Source: Acidimicrobiales bacterium (lineage in GTDB: Bacteria; Actinomycetota; Acidimicrobiia; Acidimicrobiales; UBA8190). From it: a stretch of 6,344 bases of DNA. How positions within the stretch are numbered: the stretch's first letter is position 1; every line of letters begins with the position of its first letter. Shown piece after piece: positions 1 to 4,452 of the stretch. The stretch spans positions 1 through 6,344 of the forward strand of contig JASHZK010000009.1 of assembly GCA_030042575.1 (NCBI GenBank), written 5' to 3'. A model generated the notes under the pieces. That model saw only the letters and a program-made list of their open reading frames with translations, did no database searches and was not told where the DNA came from. Both the position numbers and the translations under genes were made by a program.

Positions 1-2
1 TG

Positions 3-56
3 TGCCCTAAATGCAGGCTGGTGGGCGACCCGGCGGGCGGCGCCTGCGTCGAGTGA
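3..56 (+). CDS. Possible 3' end of an upstream gene (partial, unidentified)
   Basis: The frame beginning at base 3 is open from the window edge to a TGA at 54-56 and reads CPKCRLVGDPAGGACVE. Fifteen of its 17 codons end in G or C, the best of the three forward frames here and matching the bias of the real genes. The CPKC pair followed by another Cys could be part of a zinc-binding tail, but 17 codons cannot identify a family. Its TGA would overlap an in-frame GTG at 53 of the next gene (GTGA), resembling the TTGA overlaps further along. It may equally be non-coding leader sequence. Confidence 0.25.
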   Translation, partial: CPKCRLVGDPAGGACVE

Positions 57-57
57 C

Positions 58-64
58 AAAGGGA
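58..64 (+). promoter_or_regulatory. Ribosome binding site that decides the start of the secreted-protein gene
   Basis: AAAGGGA lies 6 bases before GTG at 71. The other in-frame starts, ATG at 11 and GTG at 53, have no comparable purine-rich site. Starting at 71 also puts Arg-Arg directly after the initiator, giving a standard signal-peptide n-region. GTG at 53 remains possible through overlap with a TGA at 54-56. Confidence 0.55.
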
Positions 65-70
65 ACCCCA

Positions 71-163
71 GTGCGTAGATCCCCAACCCGGTTTGCCGCC
101 GTGTCCCTGGCCGCGGCGCTGGTCCCCGCCCTTCTCTTCCTCGGCTCTTCGCCGGCCGGCGCC
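71..163 (+). other. Signal peptide coding region
   Basis: Residues 1-31 have two arginines at 2-3 and a further Arg at 7, a hydrophobic stretch over about 8-25 ([17 protein letters not shown]) and a small-residue cleavage motif AGA before Gln32. This is a Sec/SPI-type signal. It has no twin-arginine consensus beyond RR and no lipobox cysteine. Confidence 0.85.
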
Positions 164-1561
164 CAGTCGCAGCCGGGGGTCGACACTCCCGCTCCAGCCA
201 CCGACCCGGTGTGCGTGTACACACCTACGGACTACGCCTACGCGTTCCTGCACGAGCTCGGGGTGCCGGCCTCGGCCAACAACCTGGAATCGATCCTCGC
301 CTGGGAGATGGCCGAGGGCGGCAACTGGATCGACGGCGCCAAGTTCAATCCACAGAACACGACCTGGCCCGGGGCGGGCGAGTCCTACGACGGGTCCACC
401 GAGTTCAACAGTGCCGGGGTCCAGAGCTTCGTCGACTGGGACGACGGCGTGTACGCCACCGTCGCCACGCTGACCGACGGTGGCACCTATCCCAACGGCG
501 ATCCGGAGTGGGGTTACGACAAGATCGTCTCGGACCTGGCCAGCAGCGCCGCTCCCGGGGGCCCCGACAGCGGCGCCGGCACCACCACCTACGACATCGA
601 CAACTCGGCTTGGGGCACCACCAACGCCCAGGGCTATGTGGGCCAGAGCTACGACCCACCGGCCCCGGCGTGGGACAGCCCGTGCGTCGGTGACCCCTCG
701 GTGCTCGTGAACGGCCCGAGCAACACCCTGACCGACTACTGGGAGGGACCGGGAGGCCAGTGGACGAGCGCCCTGATCGGCAACTCGGGTTCGGCCTATT
801 CGGCGCCCTCGCTCGCCGTCAGCGGGACGGGACAGGCGTACGTGGCGGTCCAGGGTCCGGGCGACAGTTTGTGGACGTACTGGACGGCAGGGAGCGGGGC
901 CGGGACCTGGTACGGACCGCTCGGGATCAGCGGGGCCGGATCGGCGTACTCGGTGCCGAGTGTGGCTATGGGCCCGACCGGGCTGCCCACCGTGGCCGTC
1001 GAAGGTCCCGACAACACCCTGTGGCTGTACTGGATGGCGGCCAACGCCCAGTGGTACGGCCCGCTGCAGGTGGGGGGGCCGGGCACCACCTACAGCGCCC
1101 CCAGCCTGGCCATCGGCCCGTCGGGCCTGCCCAAAGTGGCGGTACAGGGGCCGAACGACACCTTGTGGCTGTACTGGGAGGGGTCCGACGCCCAGTGGTA
1201 CGGCCCCCTGGGCGTGGGAGGCACGAACTCCACCTACGGCGCCCCCAGCCTGGCCGTCGGCCCGTCGGGCCTGCCCAAAGTGGCGGTACAGGGCCCGAAC
1301 GACACCCTGTGGCTGTACTGGGAGGGGTCCGACGCTCAGTGGTACGGCCCGCTGGGTGTGGGAGGAACGAACTCCACCTACGGCGAGCCGAGCCTCGCTG
1401 TCAGTCCGCAGGGCTTGCCCACGATCGCCGTGCAGGGCCAGGGCGACTCGCTGTGGGTGTACTGGGAGTCGTCCAATTCCCAGTGGTACGGGCCACTGGG
1501 CGTGGCCGGTCCGAATTCGACGCCCGACCCACCTGCTGCCGGCATGAACCCATCAGGCTGA
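71..1561 (+). CDS. Secreted protein with lysozyme-like N-terminal domain and C-terminal six-bladed beta-propeller repeats
   Basis: A 496-residue exported protein, numbered from GTG at 71. Residues 1-31 form a Sec signal peptide: Arg-Arg, a long Ala/Leu/Val core and a likely cleavage after AGA. Residues about 47-160 resemble small lysozyme-like domains of actinobacterial and phage proteins: WEMAEGG (77-83, with Glu79 and Glu82 as possible catalytic acids), FNPQNTT (92-98), then a G-V-Q...GVYATVATL stretch. I recognise this by pattern only. Cys48 and Cys205, the only cysteines of the mature protein, bracket the domain and could form a disulfide. Residues 208-496 are W/Y-rich repeats of about 48 residues with the core LW-YW...QWYGPL, like lectin-type propellers (tachylectin, PLL or fungal fucose-lectin style). 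There is no sortase motif or C-terminal membrane anchor. Muralytic activity and sugar binding are inferred. Confidence 0.8.
   Translation: MRRSPTRFAAVSLAAALVPALLFLGSSPAGAQSQPGVDTPAPATDPVCVYTPTDYAYAFLHELGVPASANNLESILAWEMAEGGNWIDGAKFNPQNTTWPGAGESYDGSTEFNSAGVQSFVDWDDGVYATVATLTDGGTYPNGDPEWGYDKIVSDLASSAAPGGPDSGAGTTTYDIDNSAWGTTNAQGYVGQSYDPPAPAWDSPCVGDPSVLVNGPSNTLTDYWEGPGGQWTSALIGNSGSAYSAPSLAVSGTGQAYVAVQGPGDSLWTYWTAGSGAGTWYGPLGISGAGSAYSVPSVAMGPTGLPTVAVEGPDNTLWLYWMAANAQWYGPLQVGGPGTTYSAPSLAIGPSGLPKVAVQGPNDTLWLYWEGSDAQWYGPLGVGGTNSTYGAPSLAVGPSGLPKVAVQGPNDTLWLYWEGSDAQWYGPLGVGGTNSTYGEPSLAVSPQGLPTIAVQGQGDSLWVYWESSNSQWYGPLGVAGPNSTPDPPAAGMNPSG
692..1558 (+). repeat. 48-residue (144-bp) propeller repeats: five full copies plus one copy split between the two ends
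   Basis: Full repeats start at Tyr codons at 797, 947, 1091, 1235 and 1379. The first is 50 residues and the others are 48. The consensus runs Y-[SG]-x-P-S-[LV]-A, then a G-L-P turn, then [VI][18 protein letters not shown], and ends in a short Ser/Thr/Ala linker. The 35 residues at 692-796 match only the last three quarters of a repeat, and the final 12 residues (1523-1558) match only the first quarter. Together they make one complete blade. Copies at 1091-1234 and 1235-1378 differ at 8 of 144 bases by my count and at only two residues. Confidence 0.85.
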
Positions 1562-1579
1562 GCAATGGGGGGCAACAGA

Positions 1580-1585
1580 TAGGAT
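1580..1585 (+). promoter_or_regulatory. Probable ribosome binding site for clpP
   Basis: TAGGAT, with an AGGA core, lies 8-9 bases before ATG at 1594 in the 32-base gap after the secreted-protein gene. The in-frame ATG at 1612 has no purine-rich site in front of it, so 1594 is preferred. TAGGAT also resembles a -10 element, but no -35 match sits at proper spacing. Confidence 0.45.
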
Positions 1586-1593
1586 TGCGCTCC

Positions 1594-2187
1594 ATGGAAC
1601 GCGGTCCACTCATGCGCAGCAACCTGTCCGATGCCGCATCGGCCGAGGTCTTCCAGCGGTTGCTCAAGGAGCGCATCATCTTCATCGGCACGGCCATCGA
1701 CGAGAACGTGGCCAATCTGGTGTGTGCCCAGCTGCTGCTCTTGGCGGCCGAGGATGCTGACCGCGACATCGCCCTCTACATCAATTCGCCGGGTGGCTCG
1801 GTCACCGACGGCCTGGCCATTTACGACACCATGCAGTACGTGAACTGTGACGTGAGCACCATCTGTGTCGGGCTGGCCGCCTCGATGGGCCAGTTCCTGC
1901 TGTGTGCCGGGGCCCCGGGCAAGCGCCTGGCCCTGCCCCACTCGCGTATCCTCATGCACCAACCCTCGGGCCAGATGCAGGGGCAGGCCGCCGACATCGC
2001 CATCCAGGCCGAGCAGATCGTCTACCTGAAGCGGATGATGGCCAAGCGCATCGCTTTCCACACCGGCCAGCCCATAGAGCGCATCGAGGCGGACTCCGAC
2101 CGTGACCGGTGGTTCACCGCCGAGGAGGCCAAGGACTACGGGTTCATTGATCGGGTGATCGAGCACTCGGCCGCGGTCGCCACTTGA
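1594..2187 (+). CDS. clpP: ATP-dependent Clp protease proteolytic subunit (ClpP1-like)
   Basis: A 197-residue cytoplasmic serine peptidase, the usual family length. ClpP assembles as two stacked heptamers and degrades proteins fed in by ClpX, ClpC or ClpA unfoldases. The catalytic triad is complete: Ser97 in GLAASMG, His122 in ILMHQPSG and Asp171 in SDRDRWF. The oxyanion motif NSPGGS is at 64-69, and the handle helix around [12 protein letters not shown] follows. Residues 158-176 ([19 protein letters not shown]) agree with my recollection of Mycobacterium tuberculosis ClpP1, so I call it ClpP1-like. ATG at 1594 has the better upstream site; ATG at 1612 would give a 191-residue form starting MRSNLSD. 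Actinobacterial ClpP1 normally pairs with ClpP2 and is often beside clpX; neither is visible here. Its stop codon overlaps the start of the polysaccharide permease gene. Confidence 0.95.
   Translation: MERGPLMRSNLSDAASAEVFQRLLKERIIFIGTAIDENVANLVCAQLLLLAAEDADRDIALYINSPGGSVTDGLAIYDTMQYVNCDVSTICVGLAASMGQFLLCAGAPGKRLALPHSRILMHQPSGQMQGQAADIAIQAEQIVYLKRMMAKRIAFHTGQPIERIEADSDRDRWFTAEEAKDYGFIDRVIEHSAAVAT
2184..2187 (+). other. TTGA stop/start overlap, clpP to wzm
   Basis: The clpP stop TGA (2185-2187) shares bases with the TTG start of the permease (2184-2186). No Shine-Dalgarno-like site lies in the preceding 15 bases, so reinitiation by the ribosome finishing clpP is the likely route. Confidence 0.6.
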
Positions 2188-3236
2188 GCGAGCCCGCCGG
2201 CTCCGTCGGCATCGCCGAGCGTCCGGCCGGCGCCCTCTTGGAGCTGGAGGCCCGGGCCGAGCGGGCCGCCGCCCGGGGTCCCAAGCCCACCCGGGTGGTG
2301 GCCGCCCGGGTCAGCCTTCGCCTCCGCCTGCTCGAGCTGTGGCGGTCCCGGGAGCTCTTTGCCTTTCTGGTGCGCAAGGAGATCAAGGTCAAGTACAAGA
2401 ACTCGTTCCTCGGGTTCCTGTGGTCGATGCTCAATCCGGCCCTGACCCTGACCGTGTTCTACGTGATCTTCACCTTCTTCCTGCCCAACGGGATCCCCCA
2501 CTTCGTCATCTACATGTTCGCCGCTGTGCTGCTGTGGAACCTCTTTCAGAATTCGATCATGGCCGGGACCGCCTCGATCACGGGTAATGCCGGCTTGGTG
2601 CGCAAGGTGTCCTTTCCCCGGGAGATCCTGGCTCTGGCCTCGGTGGGGGCGGGAGTGGTGTTCTTCGTCTTCCAGTTCGTCGTCATGCTGCTGTTCCTCC
2701 TCGGCTTCTGGCACCGGCCGGATTGGCCCGTCCTCTGGCTGGTGCCCCTGGCCCTGATCGCCATCATCGCCTTCGCCGCCGCCTTGGCCGTGTTCCTGTC
2801 GGCCGCCAACGTCTATCTCCGTGACACCCAGCACCTGGTCGAGGTCATCCTGTTGGCCTGGTTCTGGGCGGTGCCCGGTATCTACGCCTTCTCGGGCGCG
2901 GTACACAACAAGCTGTACCGTCACAGGCTCCTGGGCATCCCAGGGACGCATCTGCTCTGGCTCTACTTCGCCAACCCCATCGTGGCGCCGGTCATGACCT
3001 TCCAGCGCGTCTTCTACAACGTCAACCATCCGATCTCCACCCTCCCGACCTGCGTGGCGAGGGCCGGCCGGATCGTCTGTGCCCATGATCCGGTCAAGGA
3101 CGGGGTCCTGGCCCACTACAGCACTCTGTGGTACGTGGGAGCCGACCTCACCGTCTTCGGCGTGTCGATGGTGCTTCTCTTGGGTGCCATGGTCCTCTTC
3201 GCCCGCCTCGAGGGGAACTTCGCCGAGGAGTTGTGA
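2184..3236 (+). CDS. wzm: Polysaccharide ABC exporter, permease subunit (Wzm/TagG-type ABC-2 membrane protein)
   Basis: A 350-residue inner-membrane protein that would form the dimeric channel moving a finished lipid-linked polysaccharide across the cytoplasmic membrane, powered by the ATPase encoded next. A charged, Ala/Arg-rich cytoplasmic N-terminus (1-55) leads into an amphipathic segment, [18 protein letters not shown] (57-74), typical of the family. Membrane segments are at about 78-100, 107-124, 149-175, 181-205, 217-240 and 318-340. Family hallmarks are [10 protein letters not shown] (76-85), [10 protein letters not shown] (211-220) and the NPI...F-R motif (264-275). The outer loop before the last membrane segment is long and holds Cys290 and Cys299. 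The TTG start at 2184 overlaps the clpP stop by 4 bases and has no clear Shine-Dalgarno, suggesting translational coupling. GTG codons at 2296 and 2299 are weaker alternatives. Confidence 0.9.
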   Translation: MSEPAGSVGIAERPAGALLELEARAERAAARGPKPTRVVAARVSLRLRLLELWRSRELFAFLVRKEIKVKYKNSFLGFLWSMLNPALTLTVFYVIFTFFLPNGIPHFVIYMFAAVLLWNLFQNSIMAGTASITGNAGLVRKVSFPREILALASVGAGVVFFVFQFVVMLLFLLGFWHRPDWPVLWLVPLALIAIIAFAAALAVFLSAANVYLRDTQHLVEVILLAWFWAVPGIYAFSGAVHNKLYRHRLLGIPGTHLLWLYFANPIVAPVMTFQRVFYNVNHPISTLPTCVARAGRIVCAHDPVKDGVLAHYSTLWYVGADLTVFGVSMVLLLGAMVLFARLEGNFAEEL

Positions 3237-3243
3237 ACCGGCC

Positions 3244-4452
3244 ATGAACACGGCGGTCGACGTCGTCGACGTCTCCAAGCGCTTCCGCCTCTACCACGAG
3301 AAGTACACGTCGCTGAAGGAGCGGGTCCTCCACGCCGGGCGCAACCCCTTCGAGGAGTTCTGGGCGCTGCGGGACGTGACCTTCAGCGTGATCGAAGGGG
3401 AGACGGTCGGGATCGTGGGCCGAAACGGCTCGGGTAAATCGACCCTGCTCAAGTGCATCTCGGGGATCCTCCAGCCCACCAAAGGCAAGGTGGTGGTCCG
3501 AGGCCAGCTGGCTGCCCTTCTCGAGCTGGGGGCCGGGTTCCAGCCGGAATTGACCGGACGGGAGAACGTGTTTCTGAATGCTTCGCTGCTGGGGCTCTCC
3601 ACCCGCGAGGTGGAACGGCGTTACGACGACATCGTGGCCTTCGCCGAACTCGAGCACTTCATCGACAACCAGGTCAAGTACTACTCGTCGGGCATGTACA
3701 TGCGGCTGGGTTTCGCCGTGGCCGTCAACGTCGAGCCCGACATCCTGGTGATCGACGAGGTGCTGGCTGTCGGCGACGAGGACTTCCAGCGCAAGTGCAT
3801 GGGTCGGATCAGGCAGTTCCAGGACGACGGTCGCACCATCCTCTTCGTCACCCACGCGGCCGACCAGGTCCGCCAGATCTGCGACCGGGCCGTGGTGCTC
3901 GACTCCGGCGATATGGTGGCCATGGGGGGGGCGGGGGAGGCCCTCCACCACTACCACGAGCGCCTGGTGGCTGCCGGCGGTGTCGGGGACCCGGCCGGCA
4001 ACGACGGCGCCGAGGGAGCGCCCCGGCTGCGGCGGATACGGCTGGGGGAGGCCAGTCTCGAGCATCCGGGGACCGGAAGCCGGGGCTATCTGTTGCCGGG
4101 AGAGTCGCTGTCGGTCCAGGTGCCCTTCGAGGCGTTGGAGAAGACCCCGGACGTGGTGTTCGGCATCGCCATCCGGGACCAGCAGGGCAATCTGATCTAC
4201 CGCTCCGACACCGCCGAGCTCGACCAGACCTTCGACGCACCGGTGGGGGTCGGACGTGTCGACTTCACCTTCGACACCGTGCCCCTTCTCGAGGGCTCCT
4301 ACGACGTCGGGATCGTGGTGAGCGACCGGACGGGAGTGGCCATCGACATCCAGGACCGGGCTGCCCACTTCGACGTCATGAACCCCGGGCGGACCAAGGG
4401 CACCGTGGCCCTGGGGCTGCGGGCGGAGATCCGTCCCCCCATCCTCGGTTGA
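3244..4452 (+). CDS. wzt: Polysaccharide ABC exporter, ATPase subunit with C-terminal cargo-recognition domain (Wzt-type)
   Basis: A 402-residue cytoplasmic ATPase pairing with the preceding permease. The nucleotide-binding domain spans residues 1-240: Walker A GRNGSGKST (59-67), Q-loop Gln100 in GAGFQPELTGREN, ABC signature YSSGM (147-151), Walker B ILVIDE (167-172) and switch His204 in FVTHA. The MYMRLGFAVAV and EVLAVGDEDFQRK wording is typical of O-antigen and teichoic-acid exporters. A flexible Gly/Asp/Ala linker (about 244-260) leads to a beta-rich domain of about 140 residues (261-402). This matches the Wzt C-terminal domain, which in studied exporters binds the modified end of the glycan and sets export specificity. 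The start is ATG at 3244, 7 bases after the permease stop; GAGGAG at 3225-3230 is a somewhat distant Shine-Dalgarno. A run of eight G at 3924-3931 precedes the linker. Confidence 0.92.
   Translation: MNTAVDVVDVSKRFRLYHEKYTSLKERVLHAGRNPFEEFWALRDVTFSVIEGETVGIVGRNGSGKSTLLKCISGILQPTKGKVVVRGQLAALLELGAGFQPELTGRENVFLNASLLGLSTREVERRYDDIVAFAELEHFIDNQVKYYSSGMYMRLGFAVAVNVEPDILVIDEVLAVGDEDFQRKCMGRIRQFQDDGRTILFVTHAADQVRQICDRAVVLDSGDMVAMGGAGEALHHYHERLVAAGGVGDPAGNDGAEGAPRLRRIRLGEASLEHPGTGSRGYLLPGESLSVQVPFEALEKTPDVVFGIAIRDQQGNLIYRSDTAELDQTFDAPVGVGRVDFTFDTVPLLEGSYDVGIVVSDRTGVAIDIQDRAAHFDVMNPGRTKGTVALGLRAEIRPPILG
4449..4452 (+). other. TTGA stop/start overlap, wzt to glycosyltransferase
   Basis: The wzt stop TGA (4450-4452) overlaps the TTG start (4449-4451) of the glycosyltransferase. 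The surrounding nonamer TTGAGCGAG is identical to that at the clpP/wzm junction, and both proteins begin fMet-Ser-Glu. Confidence 0.6.

Noticed and set aside
692..1558. Tandem repeats as a mobile element or CRISPR-like array
   Set aside because: The 144-bp period is an exact multiple of three, continuous in frame without spacers, and encodes propeller blades.
1556..1585. Promoter in front of clpP with -10 TAGGAT
   Set aside because: No -35-like hexamer occurs 16-18 bases upstream, and the hexamer overlaps the better-supported ribosome binding site.
760..1593. Apparent N-terminal extension of ClpP, since the frame is open back to 760
   Set aside because: It is the +1 shadow of the propeller repeats, rich in Arg/Gly/Pro. 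ClpP homology begins at about 1612, and 1594 has the ribosome binding site.
3079..3243. Extension of the ATPase frame upstream of ATG 3244
   Set aside because: It overlaps the permease C-terminus in another frame, and family homology starts at MNTAVDVVDVSKRF.
3256..3273. Direct repeat GTCGACGTC twice, with palindromic parts
   Set aside because: It encodes VDVVDV at the start of the ATPase core. Codon preference explains it and no flanking symmetry extends it.
2136..3278. 380-codon open frame on the - strand opposite the permease
   Set aside because: Its translation is low-complexity (Glu/Asp/Gly/His/Gln-rich) with no recognisable domain. It mirrors a clear membrane-protein gene, a typical GC-rich shadow.
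3692..3701. Palindrome CATGTACATG
   Set aside because: It is the coding sequence of the conserved GMYMR just after the ABC signature. A short palindrome inside a gene is not evidence of an operator.
3148..4368. 406-codon open frame on the - strand opposite wzt
   Set aside because: The + strand carries all ABC ATPase motifs. The reverse reading is rich in Val/Asp/His/Gly without domains.
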